A stretch of 64,000 bases of DNA from Cupriavidus sp. WKF15. GTDB taxonomy: Bacteria; Pseudomonadota; Gammaproteobacteria; Burkholderiales; Burkholderiaceae. The position numbers and the translations under genes were made by a program. Shown piece after piece: positions 19,215-27,806 of the stretch (position 1 is the first letter of the stretch; every line of letters starts with the position of its first letter). The stretch is taken from positions 1,426,001-1,490,000 of the forward strand of contig NZ_CP119572.1 in assembly GCF_029278605.1 (NCBI RefSeq). Reading direction: 5' to 3'. The notes under the pieces are model-generated. The model worked only from the letters and a program-made list of their open reading frames with translations. It was not told the origin of the DNA and ran no database searches.

Positions 19215-19532
19215 CTACTCCGCGAATATCTCGCGCAACGCGGTCAATGCGACCAGCAAGGCTTCGTCGGCGACCGCCCCGGCCTTCTTGACCAAGCTGC
19301 CTTTATCGACTGTGCGGATCTGGTCCAGCAACATGAGGCCGGTCTTTCCCTGGCAGGTGACAGGGGTACGAAAGGGGGCCGGGCGACTGCCTGTCGTCAT
19401 GGGCACCACCATGACAGTGCGCAGATGGTCATGGAGTTCAGGCGGCGAAATAATGACGCAGGGACGCGTCTTGCGGATTTCGCTGCCAACAGTCGGGTCG
19501 AGTGCAACCAGCCAGACCTCTCCATGACTCAC
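19215..19532 (-). CDS. mazF: MazF/PemK-family endoribonuclease toxin
   Basis: 105-residue full-length MazF-fold protein. It has the opening GEVWLVALDPTVGSEIRKTR, the catalytic Arg23 in KTRPCVII, the Thr46-Thr47 pair in VVPMTTGSR, and the closing helix ALTALREIFAE. MazF toxins cut mRNA at short sites and are normally neutralised by a small antitoxin encoded directly upstream. The start is a GTG at 19532. The 173 bases between it and the VOC gene hold no recognisable antitoxin, only a 31-codon frame, and none is found downstream either, so the toxin looks solitary. Confidence 0.88.
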   Translation of the reverse strand: MSHGEVWLVALDPTVGSEIRKTRPCVIISPPELHDHLRTVMVVPMTTGSRPAPFRTPVTCQGKTGLMLLDQIRTVDKGSLVKKAGAVADEALLVALTALREIFAE

Positions 19533-19705
19533 CCCGAACTAAAAATTAGTGCGGCAGCACAAATGTTATAACAGAGGGCCCTGCGCCAAGCTACCTTGCG
19601 AACTCTGTCGCGTGGTTGGAGCACCGTGACTGTGCAAGTGCGATGTGGATGGCAATAGCGGAATCCTCTGAATGCGCGTCAATCATTTTCTGCCTGTCTT
19701 TTTAT

Positions 19706-20119
19706 TCATGGTACGTGCCGAACCGACCCATACCCCTCACCCCTCCACTCAATAAAACAAAGCCCATGCCCGAACGGGTCCGATAGCGTGGCCTGCCGTC
19801 CCCAGTCAAATTCCTGTGGCCAGTCCTCGATCTCGGCGCCGGCCTCCAGCGCGCGCTCGATAGCGGTTTCAAGGTTGTCCACGACAAAATCGAGGTGCAC
19901 CGGCGTCCAGTGCCGGCGGTAGTCGCGCCGGATACCGGTGCGCGTGGTCGGGCGCGAGCCGGGCGGCTTGGCGAGCAGGTAGATGGGGGTGGCGCCGCCG
20001 CTCATTTCCGCCACGGTATCGTCGAACAGCTTGCGGCTCAGGCGCAGGCCCAGCCCTTCCTGGTAGAAGCCGATGCCGCGCGGCAGGTCATCGACATCGA
20101 TATTGATCAGCAACTCCAT
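19706..20119 (-). CDS. VOC-family (glyoxalase/bleomycin-resistance fold) protein
   Basis: 137 residues, one vicinal-oxygen-chelate domain made of two beta-alpha-beta3 halves. The first begins LLINIDVDDLPRGIGFYQEGLG and the second contains PVHLDFVVDNLETAIERALEAG; the end has SDPFGHGLCFIEW. Metal-ligand His/Glu positions are plausible (HLDF, GHGLCFIE). Substrate unknown; such proteins range from glyoxalase to antibiotic binding. AGGAGA five bases before the ATG at 20119 fixes the start, although the frame stays open to 20692. Confidence 0.82.
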   Translation of the reverse strand: MELLINIDVDDLPRGIGFYQEGLGLRLSRKLFDDTVAEMSGGATPIYLLAKPPGSRPTTRTGIRRDYRRHWTPVHLDFVVDNLETAIERALEAGAEIEDWPQEFDWGRQATLSDPFGHGLCFIEWRGEGYGSVRHVP

Positions 20120-20196
20120 CACGGTCTCCTGGCAGCTTCGGGGGGAAAACCCGCGCATTGTGCGCCCGCGCTCCTGACAGCTCCTGTCAGTAGATG

Positions 20197-20871
20197 TCAC
20201 CGGGCGAGGAGTCCGCGCACCACGGGCTGCAACGCGTCGCCGAGCGCCAGGTGCGCGTCGGCGTCGAGGTGGACGCCATCGACGGCGCTGCTCTGGATCA
20301 CCGTGCCGGCATCGAACACAGGGCATGCGAGGGTGTCGCACACCTCGCGCACCGCCCCAGGCAAGCCCAGCCATTTGTGCTCGCCGCCCGCGAACTTGGG
20401 CGCGAGCGGGCCGCGTGGCGTGCGGATCGGCGGCGGCACGACGACCAGCACCGGCGGCACCGGCATCCCAGGCTCGATCGGCGCCAGGCGGATGGCGTTG
20501 ACCAGTGCGCCGATGCCCTGCGCGGCATGCCAGGCGTTGTGCGGGTGCATCGACTGGAAATCGTTGTTGCCCAGCATCAAGACCACGAGCGCGAGCGGGG
20601 AATCGATCTCGATGCGCTGCGCGAGCCCTTGCAGGCCGTTGCGCCCCGGCTTGAACGGGTCGTCCCAGACCGTGCGCCTGCCGTTCAGGCAATCCTCGAT
20701 GATGCGGACCGGGGCGCCGCCATCGGCGTTCAGCCCGAGTTCAAGCCGCCCCGGCCAGCGTATCGGGAACGGCAGGCGCTGGCGCGTGCCGGGAACGATG
20801 CCCCATGAAAGCGAATCGGCATATACCAGGACTTGCAGCGGATCGGCTTCGGGCAGGGCGGCGAGTGGCAT
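20197..20871 (-). CDS. SGNH/GDSL-type hydrolase
   Basis: 224 residues. Block I reads VYADSLSWG with nucleophile Ser20; the usual GDS is ADS here. Block II Gly is near residue 64 (CLNGRRT), block III GNND is at 101-104, and block V DGVHLD gives Asp198 and His201. Proline-rich loops (VVVPPPIRTPRG) resemble arylesterase/acyl-transfer members of the family. The likely reaction is hydrolysis of an ester or thioester. I chose the ATG at 20871 with a GGAG upstream; a TTG at 20940 would add 23 atypical residues. Confidence 0.82.
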   Translation of the reverse strand: MPLAALPEADPLQVLVYADSLSWGIVPGTRQRLPFPIRWPGRLELGLNADGGAPVRIIEDCLNGRRTVWDDPFKPGRNGLQGLAQRIEIDSPLALVVLMLGNNDFQSMHPHNAWHAAQGIGALVNAIRLAPIEPGMPVPPVLVVVPPPIRTPRGPLAPKFAGGEHKWLGLPGAVREVCDTLACPVFDAGTVIQSSAVDGVHLDADAHLALGDALQPVVRGLLAR

Positions 20872-20983
20872 GCAGTGGCTCCGGACGGGCGTGGCGCAGA
20901 TGCTGCGCCGCGCAGTGAAATGGTACTGACGAACAGGCAAGACACTTCATAATATCGATTACAACCAAACAGGGAGAAAGAAG

Positions 20984-21454
20984 TTGCGTTTCGAGCACTT
21001 GGTAGAGATCAACGATCCAGGCAATCCTCAACTGGATCCGCTCACGCCTGACCAGCTCTGGCAGGGGCTGGTCCTGCGCGCCGAGTCGCCCGAACTGTTC
21101 GTGCTTGGCCTGGACCGGGCCGAGGTCGTTGGCCGCGGCGAAGGCTGGATCGACCGCGTGCTGCATTTCGGCGCCGCGGCCATCCATGACCGCGTGGTCT
21201 TCGAGCCGCGCCGGCAGGTCCGCTACGAGACTGCCGCCACGGCGGAACACGCCGGCGGCACGCTGACGATGGTGATCGAGACGCCCGCGCCCGGCGCGCT
21301 GCTGCTGCGCTTTGTCTACGACACGACCATGCCGGCCGTCGACGCCAGCGGCGACGACCGCTATGCCGAAATCGTCAAGTCCGCCTATCACGAGGCTGAC
21401 ATCGACACCGTCCGAAAAATCCGCGAAATCGCCGACACGGGGCGCCTGGGGTGA
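20984..21454 (+). CDS. DUF1857 (SRPBCC/AtaL-like) protein
   Basis: 156 residues with the START-like SRPBCC layout: N-terminal MRFEHLVEINDPGNPQLDPLT, a central beta grip, and a C-terminal helix (KSAYHEADIDTVRKIREIA). DUF1857 members bind hydrophobic ligands; no enzymatic role is established. The start codon is TTG with AGGGAGAAAG just upstream. The stop overlaps the GTG start of the efflux transporter gene by four bases, so the two are coupled, and the product may act on the same compound. Confidence 0.78.
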   Translation: MRFEHLVEINDPGNPQLDPLTPDQLWQGLVLRAESPELFVLGLDRAEVVGRGEGWIDRVLHFGAAAIHDRVVFEPRRQVRYETAATAEHAGGTLTMVIETPAPGALLLRFVYDTTMPAVDASGDDRYAEIVKSAYHEADIDTVRKIREIADTGRLG

Positions 21455-22932
21455 GCCGCGCCCCGCACACGCCGGACAGCTCCGGCGGCGGGTCGGGTGG
21501 GCCGACCCGGGCGATGCTGCGCACGCGTTACGGCGACCGGCTACGCTGGCTGGTGCTGTTGACGCTGATGCTGGGGACGATGTCGTCCATCGTCTCGTCC
21601 ACCATCATCAACGTTGCCATTCCGGACCTGAGCCGGCATTTCGTGCTCGGCCAGGAACGCGCCCAGTGGGTCGCGGCCAGCTTCATGATCGCGATGACGC
21701 TGGCGATGCTGCTGACGCCATGGCTGCTCAACCGCTACGGCCTGCGGCGCACCTTCCTGGGCGCGCTGGCGCTGCTGGGCGTGGGCGGGCTGGTGGGCGG
21801 GCTGTCGCCGACCTACGGCGTCATGATCGCCATGCGCGTGGCCGAGGGCGTCGCGGCGGGTATCATGCAGCCGCTGCCCAGCATCCTTGTGCTGCGGGTA
21901 TTCGACGAGCGCGAGCAGGGCAAGGCCATGAGCCTGTTCGGCTTCGGCGTGGTGCTGGCGCCGGCGCTCGGGCCAAGCCTGGGCGGTTTCCTCGTGGAGG
22001 CCTTTGGCTGGCGTTCCATCTTCTTCGTCGTGGTGCCGCTGACGCTGCTGGGCGCGGCCATGGCGCGACGCTTCATGGCCGTCGATTCGGTCATGATGGG
22101 CGAGCGCAAGCCGCTGGACTGGCGCGGCCTGGCGCTGGCCGGCATCGCGACCGTCTGCATGCTGAACGGACTGGTGGAAATGCGCGAAAGCGTCGTCGCC
22201 GGCCTGATGCTGGCTGGCCTGGGCGTGGTTCTGGTCGTGGCGTTCGTCATGTGGCAGCTGCGCGCGGCCGATCCGCTGATGGACATGCGGCTTTACAGCT
22301 ACCGGCAGTTCTCGGCGGGCGCGGTGGTGGCATTTATCTATGGCGCTGGCCTGTTCGGCTCGACCTACCTGTTGCCCGTGTACATGCAGATGGCGCTGAA
22401 CTACACGCCGTCGCGCGCGGGCCTGGTGCTGCTGCCGGCCGGCGTCGCGCTGGCGCTGACGATTGCGCTGGCGGGACGCCTGACGCAACGCGTGTCGCCG
22501 CATTACCAGGTGTCATTCGGACTGGGGTTGCTGGCGCTGTCGTTCCTGCTGATGGCCACGGGCTCGCCATCCACGCCGTATCTGCTGCTGGTGGCGCTGG
22601 CGGTGCTCGGGCGCATTGGCCTTGGGTGCATCCTGCCATCGCTCACGCTGGGTTCGATGCGCGGCGTGGATTTCTCGCTGATCGCGCAGGGGTCGAGCTG
22701 CATCAACTTCCTGCGCCAGCTCGGCGGGGCAATCGGCGTCAGCCTGGCCGGTGTCGGCCTGCAGTGGCGGCTGAACCAGCACGGCGTGGCGCTGGGGCAG
22801 GGCGGTGATGCGTTGGCACAGGCTGCGCGCATCGGCGCCTTCGATGAGACGTTCCTGGCCGTGGGCGTGGTGATCGCCACGGCCATCGTGGCCTCCTGGC
22901 GCATCCGGCCGAAGCCGGTGCCGGTCAGCTGA
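21451..22932 (+). CDS. DHA2-family multidrug efflux MFS transporter
   Basis: 493 residues with about 14 membrane segments, the drug:H+ antiporter-2 (EmrB/QacA) layout. Landmarks are SSTIINVAIPDLSRHF in helix 1, PWLLNRYGLRRTF in loop 2-3, and the motif C-like GFGVVLAPALGPSLGGFL in helix 5. No EmrA-type adaptor is adjacent, so it probably acts alone at the inner membrane. Substrate unknown. It is translationally coupled to the DUF1857 gene by a GTGA overlap. Confidence 0.88.
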   Translation: MSRAPHTPDSSGGGSGGPTRAMLRTRYGDRLRWLVLLTLMLGTMSSIVSSTIINVAIPDLSRHFVLGQERAQWVAASFMIAMTLAMLLTPWLLNRYGLRRTFLGALALLGVGGLVGGLSPTYGVMIAMRVAEGVAAGIMQPLPSILVLRVFDEREQGKAMSLFGFGVVLAPALGPSLGGFLVEAFGWRSIFFVVVPLTLLGAAMARRFMAVDSVMMGERKPLDWRGLALAGIATVCMLNGLVEMRESVVAGLMLAGLGVVLVVAFVMWQLRAADPLMDMRLYSYRQFSAGAVVAFIYGAGLFGSTYLLPVYMQMALNYTPSRAGLVLLPAGVALALTIALAGRLTQRVSPHYQVSFGLGLLALSFLLMATGSPSTPYLLLVALAVLGRIGLGCILPSLTLGSMRGVDFSLIAQGSSCINFLRQLGGAIGVSLAGVGLQWRLNQHGVALGQGGDALAQAARIGAFDETFLAVGVVIATAIVASWRIRPKPVPVS

Positions 22933-22952
22933 GGCGGGCGGGCCCGCAGCGT

Positions 22953-23222
22953 TCAGTGGGTGGCGCCGCTGCGCAGCTCTTCCACGAGGGCAATGTAGTT
23001 TTCCATGGCGGCGTCCCTGGCGGTGCCCTTGAGGGCTTCCCATGCCTCGAACTTGTAGCGGCCGACGAAATCGGTCATGCCTGGCTTGTCGCCGTGGGCG
23101 TCGCCTTCGCTGCCTTGCTTGAACAGCGCATACAGGCGCAGCAGCGTCATGTTGCTGGGGCGCTCGCTGAGCTGCTTGACGTCGATCTGGGCCTGTTCGA
23201 AGCGGGCTTGCAGGTCACTCAT
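22953..23222 (-). CDS. Acyl-CoA-binding protein (ACBP)
   Basis: 89-residue four-helix ACBP. Conserved features are LRLYALFKQGSEGD, the KPGMTDFVGRYKFEAWEALKG core with the Lys and Tyr that hold the CoA and acyl chain, and DAAMENYIALVEEL. It binds medium- and long-chain acyl-CoA in the cytoplasm. GGAG lies five bases before the ATG at 23222; the open frame extends to 23327 without family character. A terminator-like hairpin with a T run lies 74 bases upstream in the same orientation (23296-23317). Confidence 0.92.
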   Translation of the reverse strand: MSDLQARFEQAQIDVKQLSERPSNMTLLRLYALFKQGSEGDAHGDKPGMTDFVGRYKFEAWEALKGTARDAAMENYIALVEELRSGATH

Positions 23223-23289
23223 GGGGTCTCCAATGGGATTCGGGGAAAAGAATCGCCCGATGATAGTCCTCAAACCGGCACGCAGGCCC

Positions 23290-23317
23290 GTCAAAAAACC
23301 GAGGAGGGACTCGGTTT
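23290..23317 (-). terminator. Terminator-like hairpin in the leader of the ACBP gene
   Basis: 8-bp perfect stem (AAACCGAG at 23296-23303 with 23310-23317) and 6-base loop. On the minus strand it is followed by T residues that give a run of six. It lies upstream of the ACBP start, so it would either stop antisense reading out of tsaB or act as an attenuator. Confidence 0.55.
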
Positions 23318-23343
23318 GGGGCGCCACCGGCTACAATCGCGCC

Positions 23344-24108
23344 ATGTCCTGGATTCTTGCTGTCGAAACTTCCACCGAGTGGTGTTCTGTTGCTCTGGGC
23401 CGTGCCACGGCGGATGGCGCGGTCGAGTCATGGTCTCGCCATGAACATACCGGCGCGCGCTCGTCCGCGCGCGTGCTGCCCGCGGTGGGCGAACTGCTGG
23501 CCGAGGCTGGCATTGCGCTGGCCGATTGCACGGCCATCGCCTTCGGGGCCGGCCCGGGCTCGTTCACGGGCCTGCGCACCGCTTGCGGCGTGGCCCAGGG
23601 GCTGGCCTTCGGTGCCGGGCTTCCGGTCATTCCGGTCAATACGCTGATGGTCTGCGCGGAAAGCGCACGCGGCGCCACGTCGGCGCTGCCGCCCGGCGCA
23701 TCCGTGCTGGTCGCGCTGGACGCACGCATGGACGAAGCCTATTCCGCGGCCTTCCGCTGGGACGCCGCCGCGCGCGAATGGGCGGTCGAAACGCCGATGC
23801 AGGTTGGCCCGCCGGAAACCGTGGCCATCCCGGCCGGCGACTTCTGGATCGCCGGCAATGCCGCGACGGTATTCGGCGAGCGGCTGGCCGGCCTGGCGCG
23901 CGCCGCGCGCGTGCTGCCCGAGGCCATGCCGCACGCGCAGCCGATGGTGGCCATCGCCCTGCGCGCACTGGCGCGCGGCGAGGCCATCGATGCCGCGCTT
24001 GCCATGCCGATCTACCTGCGCGACAAGGTCGCCCAGACCATCGAGGAGCGCGAGGCGGCCGCTGCCGCCAAGGCCGCCTCGCTGGCGGGCGCGAGGAGCG
24101 CATCGTGA
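23344..24108 (+). CDS. tsaB: tRNA threonylcarbamoyladenosine biosynthesis protein TsaB
   Basis: 254 residues, ASKHA-fold partner of TsaD/TsaE needed for the t6A modification at position 37 of ANN-decoding tRNAs. It starts WILAVETSTEWCSVAL, then has HTGARSSARVLP and the signature AFGAGPGSFTGLRTACGVAQGLAFG. The ATG at 23344 lies directly before the conserved first strand. It overlaps rimI by four bases (GTGA). This is the usual tsaB-rimI arrangement of Burkholderiaceae. Confidence 0.94.
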   Translation: MSWILAVETSTEWCSVALGRATADGAVESWSRHEHTGARSSARVLPAVGELLAEAGIALADCTAIAFGAGPGSFTGLRTACGVAQGLAFGAGLPVIPVNTLMVCAESARGATSALPPGASVLVALDARMDEAYSAAFRWDAAAREWAVETPMQVGPPETVAIPAGDFWIAGNAATVFGERLAGLARAARVLPEAMPHAQPMVAIALRALARGEAIDAALAMPIYLRDKVAQTIEEREAAAAAKAASLAGARSAS

Positions 24109-24650
24109 GCGTGTCTTACCGCCCGGACCCGATCAGGGCCCCGGCCTGGCCGGACGTTCCCGTCATGCCCGCGCTGGCCAATGGCTGGGCGCTCGCGCGC
24201 ATGAGCGCGCTCGACCTGCACGCGGTGGCCGAGATCGAGGCGCGTGCCTACAGCCATCCGTGGACGCGCGGCAATTTCGAGAATTCCATCAAGGTCGGCC
24301 ACATGGGCCTGACCTTGCGCGATCCAACCGGTGCGCTCGTGGCGTACGCCGTATTGATGCCGGTGGTCGACGAAATGCACCTGCTCAACATCACCGTGGA
24401 GCCGCGCCGGCAACGGCAGGGTTTGGGCCGGCTGATGCTGGCGGTGGCGCTGGCCACATCGCACACCCATCACCTGCATACGATGTTGCTGGAAGTGCGG
24501 CCTTCCAATACCGGGGCGCTGGCGCTCTACCTCGAGGCAGGCTTTGTCGAGATCGGCCGGCGCAAGGGCTACTACCCGGTGTCCGGCAACGCTCGCGAAG
24601 ACGCGCTGGTGCTGCGCCGGACCTGGGCCGGTGGGGAGGACGCAGCATGA
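24105..24650 (+). CDS. rimI: Ribosomal protein S18-alanine N-acetyltransferase RimI
   Basis: 181-residue GNAT enzyme acetylating the N-terminal Ala of ribosomal protein S18. It has [15 protein letters not shown] near the start of the domain, the acetyl-CoA loop [15 protein letters not shown], and [19 protein letters not shown], all typical of RimI. A GTG start inside the tsaB stop gives a roughly 30-residue N-terminal extension compared with E. coli. It overlaps the next gene by four bases (ATGA). Confidence 0.92.
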   Translation: MSVSYRPDPIRAPAWPDVPVMPALANGWALARMSALDLHAVAEIEARAYSHPWTRGNFENSIKVGHMGLTLRDPTGALVAYAVLMPVVDEMHLLNITVEPRRQRQGLGRLMLAVALATSHTHHLHTMLLEVRPSNTGALALYLEAGFVEIGRRKGYYPVSGNAREDALVLRRTWAGGEDAA

Positions 24651-25501
24651 GCCGCCGCGCACAGTTCCTGGAAGTGCTTGGCATTCCCACGGAGTGGGTG
24701 CCGCGCAAGCCGATGGGCGCGCCGCAGGATGCCGCTGCGGAACCGGATCGCCCGGCTGTCGTGCTGGCCGAGTCCGAGGCGATAGCCGAATCCGTGCTCG
24801 CGCCGGAGGCCGCCGAAGCGCAGGCGCCCGTCGCCGTGGCTTTGGTGCCTGAGCTTGAAGACCCGGCGCCTTCGCCTTCCATTGCTGAGCCTGCGCGCAC
24901 GGCTTCCGTCCCGGACCGCGAAGCTGCCATCGCCACCATGGGGTGGCCCGCCCTCGATGCTGCCGTGGCGGCATGCACGGCCTGCGGACTGTGCGAGACG
25001 CGTACCAATACCGTGTTCGGGGTCGGCGACCGCGAGGCGGAATGGATGCTGGTTGGCGAAGCGCCCGGCGAGAACGAAGACCTGCAAGGCGAGCCGTTCG
25101 TCGGCCAGGCAGGCAAGCTGCTGGACAACATGCTGGGGTCGCTGGGGCTCGCACGCGGCCGCAACGTGTTTATCGCCAATGTGCTCAAGTGCCGTCCGCC
25201 TGGCAACCGCAATCCGGAGCCGGCCGAGGTGGCGCAATGCGAGCCGTTCCTGAAGCGGCAGATCGCGCTGGTGCGGCCCCGGGTGATCGTCGTGCTTGGC
25301 CGCTTTGCCGCGCAGTCGCTGTTGCGCACCGCCACGCCGATCGGCAAGCTGCGCGGCACCGTGCACAGCTACGAGGGGATTCCCGTGGTGGTCACCTACC
25401 ATCCCGCCTACCTGCTGCGCACGCTGACCGACAAGGCACGCGCGTGGGAAGACCTGTGCCTGGCCCGCGAGGTACACGACCGTGCGGGAGCTCAGGCCTG
25501 A
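24647..25501 (+). CDS. Family 4 uracil-DNA glycosylase with Ala/Pro-rich N-terminal extension
   Basis: 284-residue base-excision repair enzyme that removes uracil from DNA. The catalytic domain (about 100-284) has [10 protein letters not shown] (137-146), the iron-sulfur cysteines Cys110/Cys113, Cys182 ([10 protein letters not shown]) and Cys198, and HPAYLLR (252-258). Residues 25-95 are a low-complexity Ala/Glu/Pro linker after a conserved-looking N-terminal start ([18 protein letters not shown]). Coupled to rimI by an ATGA overlap and overlapping the DUF1853 gene by 20 bases. Confidence 0.92.
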   Translation: MSRRAQFLEVLGIPTEWVPRKPMGAPQDAAAEPDRPAVVLAESEAIAESVLAPEAAEAQAPVAVALVPELEDPAPSPSIAEPARTASVPDREAAIATMGWPALDAAVAACTACGLCETRTNTVFGVGDREAEWMLVGEAPGENEDLQGEPFVGQAGKLLDNMLGSLGLARGRNVFIANVLKCRPPGNRNPEPAEVAQCEPFLKRQIALVRPRVIVVLGRFAAQSLLRTATPIGKLRGTVHSYEGIPVVVTYHPAYLLRTLTDKARAWEDLCLAREVHDRAGAQA

Positions 25502-26612
25502 CCGTTCGCTGAGCCACGGCGGCAACGGCGTGCACGCGCCGGTGCTGCCGCTGTGGCGACAGGCGCTGTCGCCGCGCACGCGCGACCTGGCCTGGTGTAC
25601 GTTGTCGCCGCCGTTGCTTCAGGGCCTGCCCGACGCCGGCGACCCCGGCGGCGCGCGCCTGGCCCGCTGGCCCGCGGGCACCCTGGCCGCCTGGGAGCAC
25701 TGGCTCGACCAGGCCGATCCCGCCGGCTTGCCCGCTACCGTCGCCGAACTTGCCAGCGGCATGACCGACGCCTTGCCCGAAGAGCCCGGCCGCGCACGCA
25801 GCCTGCGGCTGGGGCGCCATGCCGAGCGCCTGCTGCATTTCGCGCTGCGCCACGCGCAGGGGCTGGAATTACTGGCCGCGAACGTACCGGTCAGGCGTGC
25901 CCACGGGCACGGCATCCAGACCCTCGGGGAACTCGACTTCGTCTGGCGGGACCAGGGCAGCGGTGAGGTCGTGCATTGGGAAATGGCTACCAAGTTCTAC
26001 CTGATGGTCGACGCGGCCGACACGGCGCCGCTGGGGCTGCGCGGGTTTGTCGGGCCAAATCTCGTGGACCGGCTTGGCGACAAGCTCGACCACATCGTGC
26101 GCCGGCAACTGCCGCTGGCGCGCACCGCGGAGGCGCTGGGTTTGCTGGGCGGCGCGGTCGATCGCAGTGAAGTCTATCTGCTCGGGTGGCTGTTCTATCG
26201 CGACGGCCTGGTGCCGCAGGGCCTGGAGCGTCTGGGCATTGCCGGCAACCACCTGCACGGCTGGTGGTCCACGCTTGATGACTGGTTTGCGCGCGCCGGC
26301 CAGGCAGCCGGCACGCGCTGGTGCCGGTTGTCGCGCTCGGGCTGGTTGTCCGGCGCGCTGCTGGAAGAGGCCGAGACCGAAGCGGCGGACTCCCTGCGGG
26401 AGGCGCTGGCCGAGCGCTTTGCCGATCCCCACCCTGACCACGGCTGGCGCCGCGAATCGCCGATCATGCTGTGCGAGATGGAACCGGCCGGCGCGCATGC
26501 GCCGGGCTGGTGGCGTGAACGCTCGCGCGGGTTCGTGGTGCCGGCCGGATGGTCCGAGCGCGCCCTGGCGCGCGCCGCAAAGCCCGCGGCCGGCCACGGC
26601 GAACCATCGTAG
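25482..26612 (+). CDS. DUF1853 family protein
   Basis: 376 residues. The start region LSPRTRDLAWCTLSPPLL, then GRHAERLLHFALRHAQGLELL and FVWRDQGSGEVVHWEMATKFYL, are characteristic of DUF1853. The D/E-x-K-like pattern (GELDFVW, HWEMATKFY) resembles a PD-(D/E)XK nuclease core, which would fit its place behind a DNA-repair gene; this is inference. It starts at a GTG inside the glycosylase gene and is the last gene of the tsaB operon. Confidence 0.82.
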   Translation: MRELRPDRSLSHGGNGVHAPVLPLWRQALSPRTRDLAWCTLSPPLLQGLPDAGDPGGARLARWPAGTLAAWEHWLDQADPAGLPATVAELASGMTDALPEEPGRARSLRLGRHAERLLHFALRHAQGLELLAANVPVRRAHGHGIQTLGELDFVWRDQGSGEVVHWEMATKFYLMVDAADTAPLGLRGFVGPNLVDRLGDKLDHIVRRQLPLARTAEALGLLGGAVDRSEVYLLGWLFYRDGLVPQGLERLGIAGNHLHGWWSTLDDWFARAGQAAGTRWCRLSRSGWLSGALLEEAETEAADSLREALAERFADPHPDHGWRRESPIMLCEMEPAGAHAPGWWRERSRGFVVPAGWSERALARAAKPAAGHGEPS

Positions 26613-26711
26613 GCGACCCGGCAAGGTCCCGGCGGCGCTGGTTACCTTGCCGCGTGTTTCGGCCTGTCAGCAGTAATCCGGTGCACAGATCAATCCATCA
26701 AAAAATCCGCA

Positions 26712-26740
26712 TTCTCGAATGGGTTAGCGCTCTTTATACT
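26712..26740 (+). promoter_or_regulatory. Possible promoter for the Bug-family receptor gene
   Basis: TATACT at 26735-26740 with TTCTCG at 26712-26717, 17 bp apart, in a locally A/T-rich patch. The -35 match is weak. It is about 90 bases upstream of the start codon. Confidence 0.35.
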
Positions 26741-26831
26741 CGGCCGGCACCCCTTGGCGCCGTGGCGCATGCGGGCATCAGACCCGCAGCACGGCCACAA
26801 GACCGGATCACGAAGTTGGGGAGAGACTTTC

Positions 26832-27806
26832 ATGAAGATGAGAACAGTGGGGTTGGCCTGCCTGGGCCTGGTGGTCGGCCTGTCGGCAAATGCCAGGGCG
26901 GCGGATGCGTACCCGTCCAAACCGATTCGCTTCGTCGTGCCCTATCCGCCCGGTGGCCCGACCGACCTGATGGCGCGCCTGTTGCAGGCGAGCCTGCAGA
27001 CCCGGCTTGGTGCGACCGTCGTCGTGGAGAACCGGGCCGGCGCGGGCGGCAATATCGGAACCGATGCGGTGGCCAAGGCGGCTCCCGATGGCTACACGAT
27101 CCTGCTTGCCGCCAGCGGGCCGATGGCGGTGAACCCGACCCTGTACAAGCACCTGCCGTACGATCCTCAGAAAGACCTCGCTCCGGTCGTTCAGATATCC
27201 GCGTTCCCGCTGGTGCTGGAGGTCCATCCAGACAGTCCGGTGAAGGACGTTAAGTCCTTTATCGCTTCGGTTCGCAGCAAGCCCGGCGACTACAGCTTTG
27301 CATCGGCTGGCAACGGCACGCCCCAGCACCTGGCGGGCGAGCTGTTCAATACCGCCGAGGGCACGAAGATGCAGCACATCGCCTACAAGGGAGCGGGGCC
27401 CGCGCTGAATGACGTGCTGGGCGGCCAGGTCCCGGTCATGTTCGACATCATGGCGAGCTCGCTGACCTACATCAAGGCGGGCAAGCTTCGTCCGCTCGCC
27501 GTGACGACCAAGGTCCGCTCGCCGGTTTTGCCCGATGTGCCGACGCTGGCGGAATCGGGCCTGCCGGGGTTTGAATTCGTTGCCTGGCATGGCATTGCCG
27601 TACCGGCCGCAACGCCGCGCGACATCGTGCTGAAGCTCAATGGCGCGATCAACGCTGCCTTCAAGGATCCGGAGTTCCGCAAGCGCTGGGAGGCGATTGG
27701 CACCCCGGTCGTCGGCGGCACGCCGGAGGCGTTCGGCGCCTTGATCCGCAGCGAGACCACGCGGCTCGGCAAGGTCGTCAGGGATACGGGTGCCACGGTC
27801 GACTAG
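26832..27806 (+). CDS. Bug/TctC-family periplasmic solute-binding protein
   Basis: 324-residue receptor of the tripartite tricarboxylate transporter family, hugely expanded in Cupriavidus and Bordetella. The signal peptide covers residues 1-23 (cleaved before ADAYPSKPIR). The mature part has the hallmark IRFVVPYPPGGPTDLMARLL and ENRAGAGGNIGTDAVAKAAPDGYT. The ligand is usually a carboxylate but cannot be read from the sequence. No TctA/TctB membrane partners are near, as is common for these orphan receptors. The ATG at 26832 fits the signal peptide. Confidence 0.9.
   Translation: MKMRTVGLACLGLVVGLSANARAADAYPSKPIRFVVPYPPGGPTDLMARLLQASLQTRLGATVVVENRAGAGGNIGTDAVAKAAPDGYTILLAASGPMAVNPTLYKHLPYDPQKDLAPVVQISAFPLVLEVHPDSPVKDVKSFIASVRSKPGDYSFASAGNGTPQHLAGELFNTAEGTKMQHIAYKGAGPALNDVLGGQVPVMFDIMASSLTYIKAGKLRPLAVTTKVRSPVLPDVPTLAESGLPGFEFVAWHGIAVPAATPRDIVLKLNGAINAAFKDPEFRKRWEAIGTPVVGGTPEAFGALIRSETTRLGKVVRDTGATVD

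Noticed and set aside
19591..19686. 31-codon minus-strand frame as antitoxin for MazF
   Set aside because: Too short and unlike any antitoxin I know; kept only as a point in the finding.
20872..20940. TTG start adding 23 residues to the SGNH hydrolase
   Set aside because: No ribosome-binding site, and the added part is unlike the family; ATG at 20871 preferred.
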